Assembly: GCF_002906165.1 (NCBI RefSeq)
Contig: NZ_PPCN01000008.1
Location: forward strand, 124,001-188,000
Source: Roseibium marinum
GTDB taxonomy: Bacteria > Pseudomonadota > Alphaproteobacteria > Rhizobiales > Stappiaceae
Length of the DNA: 64,000 bases
Direction of reading: 5' to 3'
The position numbers were made by a program, and so were the translations under genes. The notes beneath the pieces are model-generated. The model worked only from the letters and a program-made list of their open reading frames with translations, did no database searches and had not been told where the DNA came from. Below, piece after piece: positions 47,670-56,915 of this stretch (position 1 is its first letter; every line of letters begins with the position of its first letter).

Positions 47670-47695
47670 GAACCGGCCGCGCCTTTGGCGCGAAT

Positions 47696-47754
47696 GATGT
47701 CTGGATTCCGGATCGGCGCTCGGCTTCGCCTTACTGGTCCGGAATCCAGACATC
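47696..47754. repeat. Inverted repeat unit with ATTCCGG arms
   Basis: GATGTCTGGATTCCGG and its exact complement flank a 27-base GC-rich loop. A near copy in the same orientation, with a damaged right arm, lies at 48456-48503, so the two bracket the zincin gene as direct repeats. Confidence 0.85.
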
Positions 47755-47865
47755 AGCGTGAGCGCAGCGAACTCCTCTACTCAACCCGCCGATCTGTGAC
47801 CGGGCTCACAGCCACGGACCTTCCCGTTTGCTATCCGATACAGGGGCTCGAAGGAGGACTGTGGA

Positions 47866-48339
47866 ATGATGTTCTTTCAAGACGGCGAATTTCCGGTCTG
47901 CGCCGATATCATCCGGAACAAGCTGATCGGTCTGGAGAAAAGCGACCCGAAAGTGTTCTCGGCGCTGGTCGAGTGCATTGAATCGGCTGAACTCGCCCGC
48001 CAGGCGGTCACCGCCGGCCGTTATCCGCGCGTGAATATCGTCAACATCATCGGCAAGACCGGCCATCCGATTAAATATATCGGAGGCATGTACAGCGGCG
48101 AATGCGATCCCGAGGTCAAGAACCTCGTCTACGTGAACCGGCATGTGGCCAGCGGGATCGAACGGGACCCGGACATCACCAGCTACTTCGAGCGGACCCT
48201 GCTGCATGAGGTTGTCCACTGGGGCCGGTTCATCGCCGGAAAGTCGACGCGGATCGACGACAGGGAAGCCGGCAGCCACTTTGAGGAAAAGGCCTACGGC
48301 TTGACCTATATTGGCCACCACGGCTTTTCCTGCTCATAG
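47866..48339 (+). CDS. Orphan zincin-like protein, toxin-type metallopeptidase candidate
   Basis: 157 residues. The central zinc motif HEVVH (residues 114-118 in TLLHEVVHWGRF) is followed by acidic residues in DDREAGSHFEEKAYG that could supply the third ligand. The pattern recalls small metallopeptidase toxin domains of polymorphic toxin systems (for example Tox-MPTase3), but I cannot confirm the family. AAGGAGG is placed well before the ATG. No signal peptide or carrier domain is present. It is flanked by two copies of the same repeat, and no neighbour looks like an immunity gene. Confidence 0.7.
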   Translation: MMFFQDGEFPVCADIIRNKLIGLEKSDPKVFSALVECIESAELARQAVTAGRYPRVNIVNIIGKTGHPIKYIGGMYSGECDPEVKNLVYVNRHVASGIERDPDITSYFERTLLHEVVHWGRFIAGKSTRIDDREAGSHFEEKAYGLTYIGHHGFSCS

Positions 48340-48455
48340 TCCTCCCGGGAGACGAACTGCGATCAATTCGGCCGGTGCGGCGGAATGGAGCATGCAAGCG
48401 CCGGATCCTTTGGAAGACTGCTTTTGGAAGCAAGCCGCGCCTTGGGCGCGAAATA

Positions 48456-48503
48456 TGTCTGGATTCCGGATCGGCGCTCGGCTTCGCCTCACTGGTCCGG
48501 AAT
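48456..48503. repeat. Second ATTCCGG repeat copy
   Basis: Shares ATGTCTGGATTCCGGATCGG and the following GCTCGGCTTCGCC with the unit at 47696, then diverges after GGTCCGGAAT. Confidence 0.8.
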
Positions 48504-48609
48504 GACGGTTGGGGGTATGATCCCGGTAAAAATCAACCGGTCAGATGCCTGCTCCCTGTATGGGCTGCCCGTCTCCCGGACAGCCCATTCGTCAAACCGG
48601 CTTTTGTCC

Positions 48610-48783
48610 TCAGATCCCCTTGAACAGCACCCCGGCCGCCAGAACCACATAGGCCGCGATCAGGAGCCACAGCGTCGAGACCCCGATGCTCGGAATGGCG
48701 ATGCCGGCCAGCGGCAGGACCGCGATGACGAAAAGCACGAGGGAAATCAGGAAGACGATGAAGGAAGGGGCAGTCAGTCTCAT
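48610..48783 (-). CDS. 57-residue integral membrane protein
   Basis: Reads MRLTAPSFIVFLISLVLFV and continues as a second hydrophobic helix (STLWLLIAAYVVLAAGVLF) ending in KGI. Two membrane segments are separated by a short loop with IAIPSIG. GGAG is seven bases upstream of the ATG, and codon use is GC-rich like the neighbours. A small inner-membrane protein of unknown function. It is easily missed because of its size. Confidence 0.75.
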   Translation of the reverse strand: MRLTAPSFIVFLISLVLFVIAVLPLAGIAIPSIGVSTLWLLIAAYVVLAAGVLFKGI

Positions 48784-48966
48784 GGGGCAACTCCAGATAG
48801 GGATTGTCGTCGAGGCGGGTGGCCGGCGGCGGGCTTTCTGCCCGGACCGGGAAAGGAATCCTGTGTGCCGCTAAGGCGCGGCCACGTGGCCCGACCCTGT
48901 TCGAATTGTCAATACGGATCGGCGATGTCCCCTGAAAACGGAGCACCGCTTCGCCTCCCCACAGCC

Positions 48967-51015
48967 GGTCATCCCCGGCTCGACCGGGGACCCAATCCAC
49001 CTCGCCACTCGCTGCTGGTTCGGATGGGACACTGCCATCGCGGCAACCGCTGTGCATTTCGCAATCTCTCTGGAAACCAATGGATCCCCGGTCGAGCCGG
49101 GGATGACCGCCGGGAGGAGGAGCGGTCCGGCGTGTCTTGTCCGCCGGAAATCGAGGAATTTGAGCCGGACGAACTCCGCAAAGACCGGAAGTTTCAGATC
49201 TCGACTTCACACCCCGACCACCGGTCATCCCCGCCTTGAGCGGGGATCCAATCCACCTCGCCACACGTTGCTGTGGTGCAGATGGGGCACTGCCATCGCG
49301 GCAACCGCTGTGCATTTCCCAATCTCTCTGGAAACCAATGGATCCCCGGTCGAGCCGGGGATGACCACAGAGAGGAGGAGCGGTCCGGCGTGTCTTGTCC
49401 GCCGGAAATCGAGGAATTTGAGCCGGACGAACTCCGCAAAGACCGGAAGTTTCAGATCTCGGATTCACACCCCGACCACCGGTCATCCCCGCCTTGAGCG
49501 GGGATCCAATCCACCTCGCCACGCATTGCTGGTGCAGATGGGGCACCGCCATCGTGGCAACCGCATTCCAATTCCCAGCCGCTCTGGAAGCCAATGGATC
49601 CCCGGTCGAGCCGGGGATGACCACCGAGAAGGAGGAAAGGTCCGGACTTCTCTGTTTCAGGCCGTCGCCGGACTTGATCAAGCCCCCATGACCAGCCAAA
49701 TTGAGGCATGGCGTTTTTCGTCTACATACTGGCCAGTCGCAAGCGGGGGACGCTCTACACAGGTGTCACCAACGATCTGGCGCGCCGGGTCTACGAGCAC
49801 AGGGAGAAAACCGCGAGCGGCTTCACCCGTCGCTACGGCGCGACGCAGCTGGTTTACTATGAGCCATACGATACCCCGGATAGCGCGATTGCCCGGGAGA
49901 AACGGCTGAAACGCTGGTCGAGAGAGTGGAAGATCCAGGCCATCGAGGCGTTCAACCCTCAGTGGCGAGACCTGTACGAGGATCTGAACCGGTAGGATCG
50001 CGAGCTGAAAGCACCATCCGTTCACACTGAAAACTATTGGGCCAGGTCCATAGGGACCGTGCTGTTTCAACGCACCGCCCCCACCCCAGAAGTGGTCATC
50101 CCCGGCTCGACCGGGGATCCAATCCACCTCGCCACTCGCTGCTGGTGCGGATAGAATACTGCCATCGCGACTTCCGCATAGCATTTCTCCAACCGCTCTG
50201 GAAACCAATGGATCCCCGGTCGCGCTGCGCTTGCCGGGGATGACCGCCGGGAGGAGGAGCAGCCCAGTGAACCTCGTCCGCCGGGAAATCGAAGAAACCG
50301 GGCCGCGCGAACTCCAGGAGGATCGAAAGTTTCAGGTCCCGGCTCCCCTTCCCCACAGTCGGTCATCCCCGCCTTGCGCGGGGATCCAATCCACCGCGCC
50401 ACTCGGCGCTGGTACGCAAGGCTCCCTACATTCGTGGCAACCGCCGTCTATTTCCCAACCGCTCTGGAAACCAATGGATCCCCGGTCGGGCCGGGGATGA
50501 CCACAGGGAGGAGGAGCGGTCCAGACTGCTTCTTCTATCGGTAATTTGAACAATTTAGGCCGGTCGAGCTCTGGAAATATTGGAAGTTTTTGGTCTCGGA
50601 TTCTCCTCCCCACGGCAGATCATCCCCGCCTTGCGCGGGGATCCAATCCACCGCGCCACTCGGCGCTGGTACGCAAGGCTCCCTACATTCGTGGCAACCG
50701 CTGTGCATTTCCCAACCGCTCTGGAAACCAATGGATCCCCGGTCGAGCCGGGGATGACCACAGAGAGGAGGAGCGGTCCGGCGTGTCTTGTCCGCCGGAA
50801 ATCGAGGAATTTGAGCCGGACGAACTCCGCAAAGACCGGAAATTTTTGGTCTCGGATTCACACCCCGACCATCGGTCATCCCCGCCTTGAGCGGGGATCC
50901 AATCCACCTCGCCACACGTTGCTGGTGCAGATGGGGCACCGCCATCGTGGCAACCGCCGTCTATTTCCCAACCGCTCTGGAAACCAATGGATCCCCGGTC
51001 GAGTCGGGGATGACC
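48967..51015. repeat. Array of seven paired-palindrome repeat units
   Basis: Seven units of about 140-150 bp lie at 48967-49108, 49223-49366, 49481-49622, 50094-50245, 50361-50502, 50627-50759 and 50874-51015. Each starts with GGTCATCCCC-type sequence plus GGGGATCCAATCCACC and ends with CCAATGGATCCCCGG and GGGGATGACC, so it is bounded by inverted palindromes. Three of the spacers (after units 1, 2 and 6) share one nearly identical segment of about 70-90 bp (starting AGCGGTCCGGCGTGTCTTG), showing segmental duplication. A GIY-YIG gene sits between units 3 and 4. Bases 48784-48966 hold only the upstream region of the small membrane gene. Confidence 0.92.
49708..49995 (+). CDS. GIY-YIG nuclease family protein
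   Basis: 95 residues, a stand-alone GIY-YIG domain. FFVYILASRKRGTLYTGVTNDLARRVYEHRE gives the variant GIY...YIG motif (VYI...YTG) and the catalytic Arg in LARRVYEH. A conserved Glu is likely in AIAREKRLKRWSREWK. Such small proteins (YhbQ/UPF0213 type) are single-strand-preferring or structure-directed nucleases of unsettled role. It stands within an array of palindromic repeats, which could be its substrates or its vehicle. Confidence 0.9.
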   Translation: MAFFVYILASRKRGTLYTGVTNDLARRVYEHREKTASGFTRRYGATQLVYYEPYDTPDSAIAREKRLKRWSREWKIQAIEAFNPQWRDLYEDLNR

Positions 51016-51054
51016 ACAGGGGGGCGGGTGGCTCCGAAGCCCCTTGCAATCCCC

Positions 51055-52956
51055 CTACCGCGCGCCTGTGCTCAGCAGAGGGGTGATGTTGCGCAGGGTG
51101 ACGCGGCGGTTGCGTTCTTCGGAGCCCTGGGTGTCGATCTTGAGATAGGACTCGCCATAGCCCTGGACAACCATGTTTTCCGGCGGAACGTCGTAGAGCT
51201 CCGCGAGAATGCGGGCGACGGTTTCCGCGCGCCGGTCCGACAGGGCAAGGTTGGAAACCTCGGAGCCGACCGCGTCGGTATGGCCTTCGATCAGGAGAAC
51301 GGTCGTCGGGTCTTCCTCGATCAGCGCGGCGGAGGCGCGGGCGAGGTCCTGCAGGAGCGGCACCTGGCTCTGGCGCACAACGGCGCTGCCGGTTTCGAAG
51401 GTGACGGTGTCGAGATCGACGCGGCGCATCTTGTCGCGCAGGCGTTCGCTCTCGCGGACCTCGCGCAATGTATAGGCCTGTTCGACCTCCTCCACCGGCG
51501 GAGCCGCGAAGGTGTCGTAGATATCATCATAGCTGGCGCGGCCGGCGGGCACGATATAGCGCTCGCGCGGGATGCCGACCCGGACCGGCGGCAGGTCGCG
51601 ATCGTAGTTCCGGCGGAGACGATCCTCCTGGCGGTTGTCGACCAGCACATATTCCCGTCCGTCCGGCAAGATCCGCGAGCGGTAGAGAATAAATCCGCCC
51701 TCGTCGCGGATGGTGACAATGCGCACACCGTTGCGGCGCGTGACCGTCTCGCGCGTACGTCCGCCGCGCAGCCGCTCGGCATGCACCTCCGCATCGCCGT
51801 AGCGCAGCAGGCTGCTCTCGTCCTTGCGCACGTAATAGTCACCGTCGCGTTCGACGATGATCCGGTCGCCCTGGTCTTCCACAACCTTGCCGCCAAGCGC
51901 GGGGATCAGCATGCCGATGCCCGCACCGACGGCGGCGGCGCCCAGCAGTTCCAGGCGGCGGTCGCGCGCCTTGTCCCGGCGGCGCTCCTCGCGCTCCTTG
52001 TTCTGTGCACGCTGATTGTCGGTGACATCGTCCGAAACCACGGCAGCCGGCTCTTCCGGGCTTCCGGAGGCCTGCGCCTTGATCGGTTCGCCCGGTTCCG
52101 CGGTCGCCTCCCCGGCCGGCAGACGGCCCGTCCGCGCACCCTTGGACTGCGTCGCTTCGGCCGGCGTTTCCTTCGTCTGCGTTTCCTGCAGCGGAGCTTC
52201 TTGCGCGGAGGTGTCCTTGGCCGGGGCTTCGGCGGCGGGCTCGGTTTCCACAGCCGGCTTTAGGGATGGCTGCGCCTCTTGCGGCTGGTCCTGTGACGGC
52301 TTTTCCGCCGGCACGGTTTCTTCCGCGGGGACTTCTTCTTTCACCGGTTCTCCGGCCGGAGTGGCTTCATCCGCGGCGGGCGCCGCCGCAGCGGGCTTTT
52401 CAACCGGAGGGGTTGCCTCCGGAGTGTCTTCGGCCGCCGGAGCAACTTCCCCGCCGGGCACCGCTTCCACCGGCACGCTGTCCTGGGCTGCGGGCTGCGC
52501 GGCCGCCGGTTCTTCGGCGGGTTTGTCGGTCGGTGTCTTTACTTCCGGTGCTGGCTCGGGGGCGGGTTCGGCGGCAGGGGCAGCTTCCTCCGCGGATTTG
52601 GCGGCGGGCACATCTTCCGCGGTCCCTTGTTCCGCCGGAGCGGCTTCTGCCGGAGCTTCTTTTGGAGCGGGTGTTGCCTCGGCGGGCGCTTCGACGGGTG
52701 TCTCCGCAGGCGCCTGAACCTCGGGCATCACTACCTCGGGCGTCACCGCCTCGGGTGCGACTTCCCCTGCCGCTTCCCCTCCGTCGGGAACTGCGTTCTC
52801 CCCACCGTCAACGGCTTTGCCGTCCACGCACGCCTCCGGATTGGCGGCGCAGTCCACGGCGGTGTCCTGCGCGTAGCTCACATTCGCCGGGATCTGCAAG
52901 CCAAACGCCAGCACCGCGGCCAGCGCGGTTGAATTACGCAAATGTCTCGATGTCAT
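51055..52956 (-). CDS. OmpA-family peptidoglycan-associated protein with Ala/Pro/Glu-rich region
   Basis: 633 residues. Signal peptide MTSRHLRNSTALAAVLAFGLQIPANVSYAQ; then about 280 residues of Ala/Pro/Glu-rich low-complexity sequence, followed by a basic helix (KEREERRRDKARDRR), a Gly-rich membrane-like segment (LLGAAAVGAGIGMLIPALGG), a beta-rich region, and a C-terminal OmpA domain (residues about 500-620: LLIEGHTDAVGSEVSNLALSDRRAETV, YGESYLKIDTQGSEERNRRVTL). The OmpA domain binds meso-diaminopimelate in peptidoglycan. It probably links wall and envelope. GAGGAAG stands before the ATG. Confidence 0.9.
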   Translation of the reverse strand: MTSRHLRNSTALAAVLAFGLQIPANVSYAQDTAVDCAANPEACVDGKAVDGGENAVPDGGEAAGEVAPEAVTPEVVMPEVQAPAETPVEAPAEATPAPKEAPAEAAPAEQGTAEDVPAAKSAEEAAPAAEPAPEPAPEVKTPTDKPAEEPAAAQPAAQDSVPVEAVPGGEVAPAAEDTPEATPPVEKPAAAAPAADEATPAGEPVKEEVPAEETVPAEKPSQDQPQEAQPSLKPAVETEPAAEAPAKDTSAQEAPLQETQTKETPAEATQSKGARTGRLPAGEATAEPGEPIKAQASGSPEEPAAVVSDDVTDNQRAQNKEREERRRDKARDRRLELLGAAAVGAGIGMLIPALGGKVVEDQGDRIIVERDGDYYVRKDESSLLRYGDAEVHAERLRGGRTRETVTRRNGVRIVTIRDEGGFILYRSRILPDGREYVLVDNRQEDRLRRNYDRDLPPVRVGIPRERYIVPAGRASYDDIYDTFAAPPVEEVEQAYTLREVRESERLRDKMRRVDLDTVTFETGSAVVRQSQVPLLQDLARASAALIEEDPTTVLLIEGHTDAVGSEVSNLALSDRRAETVARILAELYDVPPENMVVQGYGESYLKIDTQGSEERNRRVTLRNITPLLSTGAR

Positions 52957-53171
52957 GATGCTTCCTCTTGGCTGCGTGCCGGTTCACCCGGTGTTACCGG
53001 GTAAACGGCCAGCTGAGCCGTTCGTTCCAGCTCCCATCCAGATTGACATCTTCTGCCCCGGCGTCATTGTGGCCCGGCATGTGCCGTGAATATCCCTCTA
53101 TGGGAACTTCCGCGGTGCGAGGGAAAGGCGAAGTCGGATGCAGTCCGGCAATCTTGGGAGATGGTCTGCGC

Positions 53172-54371
53172 ATGAGACGCTGTGTTTCGGATTTTTGTGT
53201 GGCGTTGTTTACGGTTCTTTTCATTGGCTCCGCTTCGGCGGAACTGGCCGATACCACCTATGGCGACTGGTCGGTCCGCTGCAACGACAAGATCTACTGC
53301 ATCGCGGACACCCAGGGCACCGGGTCCAATGGCGAGGCCTTCAGGCTGAAGGTGGAGCGCGGGGCCAAACCGGATTCGCAGGTGTTCGTCACTCTCAGGC
53401 CGGCGACGAAACTTGAAGTCGGCATGCGGGCGCGGATCGAGGTGGAGGGCGAGGAGGAGAACTACGGCTTCTTCGGCCTTGCCGAGAAGATCTATACCGG
53501 CAACGAGATGACCTTCGGCGGAGACGCCGACCGGGACCTGATGGAAAATCTCCGCCTCGGCATGAACGCTGTCATCCAGATCCAGTATGGCGGCCCGGCG
53601 GACACGCTCACCTACCGCGTGTCGCTCACCGGCCTCACCCACGCGCTGTTGCGGATCGACCGGGAACAGGGACGCATCGGCAGGACGGACGCCATTGTCG
53701 CCTGGGGCGGGCTCCCTGCGGATGCGGAGACGCTGATCGCCGCCGCACCGGCCACGCAGCCGGAAGCGCCGAAATCTGTCGCCGCGTCTGCAGCCCCGGC
53801 GCCGAGCGGATCCCAATCGGACCTGCCACCGCCTGTCATGCCCTCTCAGGAGACAAACAACAGCAGCATCGATCGCGGTGCCCAGGGTCTTGTTTATGCG
53901 GTCTCCGAGATTCCGGATGACATACAGATGATGGGCATACGCACGCTCGACTGTCAGCTCGACGAGACTGTGCCCGCCTTCGGCGCGCAATATTTCGCTG
54001 AAGGCGATGTGGAGAGCTGGGTCGTCCCCTGCCAGATGGCGGACGCCAACGTGCCCTATTTTCTCGCCATCCACATTCCCTTCAACCCGTCGCTCGACGA
54101 GTGGAAGGAGTTCGAAACGCCGCCCGGCTTCAACCAGCCCAATCACGCGCTGGTCAACAATCTCTTCTACGACCCGTCCACCGGCCAGGTCACCGGCACC
54201 ACCTATTACGGCCCCGGTTATGACTGCGGCGCCTTCGAGCGCCACGAGATGGAAGCCGAATCCGGCGACTACATCCTCATCGAATATCGGGAAAAATCCG
54301 CCTGCGACGGCGTCACGGGTCCGCCCGAGGGCTGGCCGCTCAGCTGGACGATTGACGAGATGGGGAACTGA
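53172..54371 (+). CDS. Exported DUF1176-like / IalB-like protein
   Basis: 399 residues from the ATG at 53172. A signal peptide (residues 1-24, VALFTVLFIGSASA) is followed by an N-terminal domain with the WSVRCNDKIYCIADTQ pattern of invasion-associated-locus-B-like proteins and a C-terminal domain with GPGYDCGAFERHEMEAESGDYILIEYREKSACDG resembling the end of DUF1176 proteins. The linker is Ala/Pro-rich. Probably periplasmic with several disulfides. A second protein of this general design lies at 59395, so the window holds two. Divergent from the OmpA-like gene. Function unknown. Confidence 0.75.
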   Translation: MRRCVSDFCVALFTVLFIGSASAELADTTYGDWSVRCNDKIYCIADTQGTGSNGEAFRLKVERGAKPDSQVFVTLRPATKLEVGMRARIEVEGEEENYGFFGLAEKIYTGNEMTFGGDADRDLMENLRLGMNAVIQIQYGGPADTLTYRVSLTGLTHALLRIDREQGRIGRTDAIVAWGGLPADAETLIAAAPATQPEAPKSVAASAAPAPSGSQSDLPPPVMPSQETNNSSIDRGAQGLVYAVSEIPDDIQMMGIRTLDCQLDETVPAFGAQYFAEGDVESWVVPCQMADANVPYFLAIHIPFNPSLDEWKEFETPPGFNQPNHALVNNLFYDPSTGQVTGTTYYGPGYDCGAFERHEMEAESGDYILIEYREKSACDGVTGPPEGWPLSWTIDEMGN

Positions 54372-54490
54372 CCCGCAGGCGTAAATGGCCGCCCCGCGGT
54401 TAACCATAGGCTCAAAAACCCTGAATAATGCGGAGGAATCTGTCTTTTTGAGGTAACACTTGGCGTTGTATTCTGCAGTGTGGTTTGCGT

Positions 54491-54534
54491 GAGTCGTTGT
54501 AACACCCGGGACTTTTGGGTTAAGAAAGAGTTAA
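54491..54534 (+). promoter_or_regulatory. CtrA box and CcrM site before the coiled-coil gene
   Basis: TTAA (54520-54523), seven bases, TTAA (54531-54534), an exact CtrA spacing, 55 bp before the ATG. A GANTC site (GAGTC, 54491-54495) lies 24 bp upstream. Together these suggest cell-cycle control by CtrA with methylation input, as for many alphaproteobacterial division genes. Seen in sequence; control is inferred. Confidence 0.6.
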
Positions 54535-54589
54535 AGTATTGCGTATCTATCGCCGGACAAGCGCCGGTGTGGAAGTTCAGGAGACAGGA

Positions 54590-56062
54590 ATGGGCATTTT
54601 CTCGAAATCCTCCCGCCCCGGCGAAGAGCAGGAGCGGCAGGCTGAGAGCGGGGCGCCAAGCGTCGAAATGCAGGAAGACGCTGTGCTTCCGGACAGAAGC
54701 AATGTCGAGCATCTTTCGCCTTTCGCTCTGAAGATGCAGGAAAAGATGAACCAGCTGGACGGGTTGAAATCCCGGGTCGGCGGGCTCAACCAGACATTCG
54801 ACCAGATGGCTGCCTTTGCCGCTGAAAGCCAGACCTCGATCCGCCTGATGTCGGAATTTCTGGAATCCTCGCGCGCCAGTGTCGAGACCGAAGTCCGCTT
54901 GAAGTCGCAAAATGCCAAGATCTCGACCGACCTTCTGGACGCCGAGCACAAGGTGAGGACACTCACCACCCAACTGGAAGATGCGCAGGCGGAAGTCCAT
55001 TCCCTGCGCAAACGCACCACCGAGACCCGCACGGCGCTGGAAACCGCCCGCAATGACATCGTCTCGATCCGCGACAACAACAAGAAGATCAACGACGAAT
55101 ACCGGCTGCAGAGCGCCAAGCTGGTGGAGGCCAATTCACTGGTCGCCGATCTCGGCGGCGAGCTCAATGACCTGAAAGCCAAATTCGAGACGCTGGACAA
55201 ACATGCCGAAAATATCGGTTCCGACCTGGAAGCGGTCAGGCACCGGGAAAAGGAACTGCAGCAGAACCTGTCCGAAAGCGCCAAGCTGCTGGAAGACGAG
55301 ATCCGCAAGAACAATCTGGTCACCAGCGAGTTTGAAGCCTCCAAGCGCGAGCTGGGCGAATTCCGCAACGACAATATCGACCTGAAATCCCATCTCGACG
55401 TCGCCAATCAGGAACTGGTCTACGCCAAATCCCGGCTCGAGGAAGAACAGCGCAAGCATGACAACGAGGTCTATGCGCTGAATGCGGAAATCGAGAACCT
55501 CTCTTCCCAGCGCCGCATCGGCGCACAGTCGCTGCAGGAGATGGCCCGCGAGAACTCCACGCTCAAGGAGCGTAACCGCGATCTCCTCAAGCGCATGCAG
55601 GAAATCGAGCATCTTCTCGACAGCGCCCAGAAGAACCACGAAAAAGACCGCAACGAACTGATGGCGACCTCCGCCAAGCTGCGGGAACTCAACCTGCGCT
55701 ACAATTCGGCCCTCACGGACCTCAACCACCAGCGCAATCAGAACCAGAAATTCGCAGACAATCTGGAAGACCTGATCGAGGAAAACAAACGCCTGCAGCG
55801 CTACAAGATCCAGGTGGACACCGCCAACGAGCAGATCGTTCAGCTCAAATCGGTCATCACCAACTACCAGATGGCCATGGAAGGCAAGGGACCGGCCGAA
55901 GAGCTGGGCCTGACCGAGAGCTACGACCCGATCGCGGAACTCGGCATCACCGAGCCGCTGCCGACGGAACTCGACCCGATCGATCTTGATGACGATGAGG
56001 GACCGGATGACGACACCCCGTCCGGCGGCGACGACAAGAAGATCGTCAAGCTGCGCGACTGA
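54590..56062 (+). CDS. Long coiled-coil protein, possible cytoskeletal element
   Basis: 490 residues, with AGGAGACAGGA before the ATG. A short polar head (residues 1-45) leads into an almost continuous coiled coil from about residue 55 to 425, with heptads such as LEDAQAEVHSLRKRTTETRTALE and few prolines or glycines, then an acidic tail (IDLDDDEGPDDD) ending KKIVKLRD. No enzyme motif, membrane segment or signal peptide is present. The head-rod-tail build resembles intermediate-filament-like proteins such as crescentin, but similarity of coiled coils is not evidence of homology. The upstream CtrA box suggests a cell-cycle role. Confidence 0.75.
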   Translation: MGIFSKSSRPGEEQERQAESGAPSVEMQEDAVLPDRSNVEHLSPFALKMQEKMNQLDGLKSRVGGLNQTFDQMAAFAAESQTSIRLMSEFLESSRASVETEVRLKSQNAKISTDLLDAEHKVRTLTTQLEDAQAEVHSLRKRTTETRTALETARNDIVSIRDNNKKINDEYRLQSAKLVEANSLVADLGGELNDLKAKFETLDKHAENIGSDLEAVRHREKELQQNLSESAKLLEDEIRKNNLVTSEFEASKRELGEFRNDNIDLKSHLDVANQELVYAKSRLEEEQRKHDNEVYALNAEIENLSSQRRIGAQSLQEMARENSTLKERNRDLLKRMQEIEHLLDSAQKNHEKDRNELMATSAKLRELNLRYNSALTDLNHQRNQNQKFADNLEDLIEENKRLQRYKIQVDTANEQIVQLKSVITNYQMAMEGKGPAEELGLTESYDPIAELGITEPLPTELDPIDLDDDEGPDDDTPSGGDDKKIVKLRD

Positions 56063-56093
56063 TCCATTATCCATCCCGCGCCTGAAATGATCC

Positions 56094-56122
56094 GCCCCGG
56101 CCTTGCGCCGGGGCTTTTCTTT
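56094..56122 (+). terminator. Intrinsic terminator after the coiled-coil gene
   Basis: An 8-bp stem GCCCCGGC/GCCGGGGC with a 5-base loop, followed by TTTTCTTT. A type R2 repeat follows directly. Confidence 0.88.
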
Positions 56123-56124
56123 AT

Positions 56125-56233
56125 AGCCTGTCGCGTTTAAGCGGATTCATGGTTTCAGGAAGACGCCGGAAGCAGCGTTTGCGTTGCGAAGGCGTTCGGG
56201 CGATTTACTGAATTCAATTTAACGCGACATGCT
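56125..56233. repeat. 110-bp palindromic repeat family R2, copy 4
   Basis: Begins AGCCTGTCGCGTTTAAGCGG and ends TTTAACGCGACATGCTT. It is the most diverged copy, with changes in the core (GCCGGAAGCAGCGTTTGCG), but keeps the ends. Confidence 0.85.
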
Positions 56234-56271
56234 TAGATCACGGACCATAAAGGGAGATGAGACCCGCCGGC

Positions 56272-56574
56272 CTATTCCGGCTCGACCGATAATTGCAGTG
56301 GATAGCCGAGCTTGCTGGCCGCATCGATGGCCCGGGTGGTCTTGGTCTCCGCGACATCCTTCGGATAGACGGAAACGACGCAGGCACCCTTCTGATGCGC
56401 GGTCAGCATGACGACCTCCGCCTGGGCCATGTCCAGACGGAACTCCGCTTTCAGGATGAGCACCACGAATTCACGCGGTGTGTAGTCGTCGTTCAGCAGA
56501 ATGACCTTGTACAGCTTCGGTTTCTCAACCTTGGTCTTCTGCTGCAGTTTCGGTTTCAAGCCAATATCGCTCAT
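56272..56574 (-). CDS. clpS2: ATP-dependent Clp protease adaptor ClpS (ClpS2 type)
   Basis: 100 residues starting MSDIGLKPKLQQKTKVEK. The ClpS core has KVILLNDDYTPREFVVLIL, which binds N-degrons, and DVAETKTTRAIDAASKLGYPL, which contacts ClpA. The segment MLTAHQKGACVVSV in place of MLHVH-type sequence places it with the second alphaproteobacterial ClpS class, which is not encoded next to clpA. ClpS delivers N-end-rule substrates to ClpAP. An upstream open frame in the same phase (to 56787) lies over promoter DNA and is not included. Confidence 0.93.
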   Translation of the reverse strand: MSDIGLKPKLQQKTKVEKPKLYKVILLNDDYTPREFVVLILKAEFRLDMAQAEVVMLTAHQKGACVVSVYPKDVAETKTTRAIDAASKLGYPLQLSVEPE

Positions 56575-56915
56575 GGCACTGCCTAAACTTTGGAGCATGA
56601 AATTAGAGCGTAAGTCGATAAAACGCCACTCGGACAACCCGAACATCATCGGGCCAACGCCGATCCTGCCGGCGCCCATTTCCGGCGCCTGATGCGTTCG
56701 CGGCCAAACTGTGACTTCCCAGAGTATACTGCATCGCGAAATCGAAGAAAACATGACGCCGCGAAAATTGACGCGTCCTTGCAGCAATTACTTGCCCGGC
56801 GCATTTTATCTGATTTGAAATGATCATATATTGAACGGAATTCCTCCTGAACGAGGCGGGTGAAGTGTTTTGGAGCCTTTCACCGCCGGTTCGAACCAGT
56901 TGCCGGGAACCGATC
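56575..56915. other. Divergent promoter region between clpS2 and the DUF6665-type gene
   Basis: 341 bp with no convincing gene. The centre (56800-56840) is AT-rich (CATATATTGAAC) and a good place for promoters on both strands. No operator stands out. Confidence 0.5.

Noticed and set aside
48967..51015. Possible CRISPR array
   Set aside because: Units are about 145 bp with inverted ends and the spacers are themselves repeated. No cas genes are near.
48385..51086. Multiple frames repeating GHPRLDRGS-like peptides
   Set aside because: They translate the palindromic repeat array in several phases; no frame keeps a protein-like structure or ribosome site.
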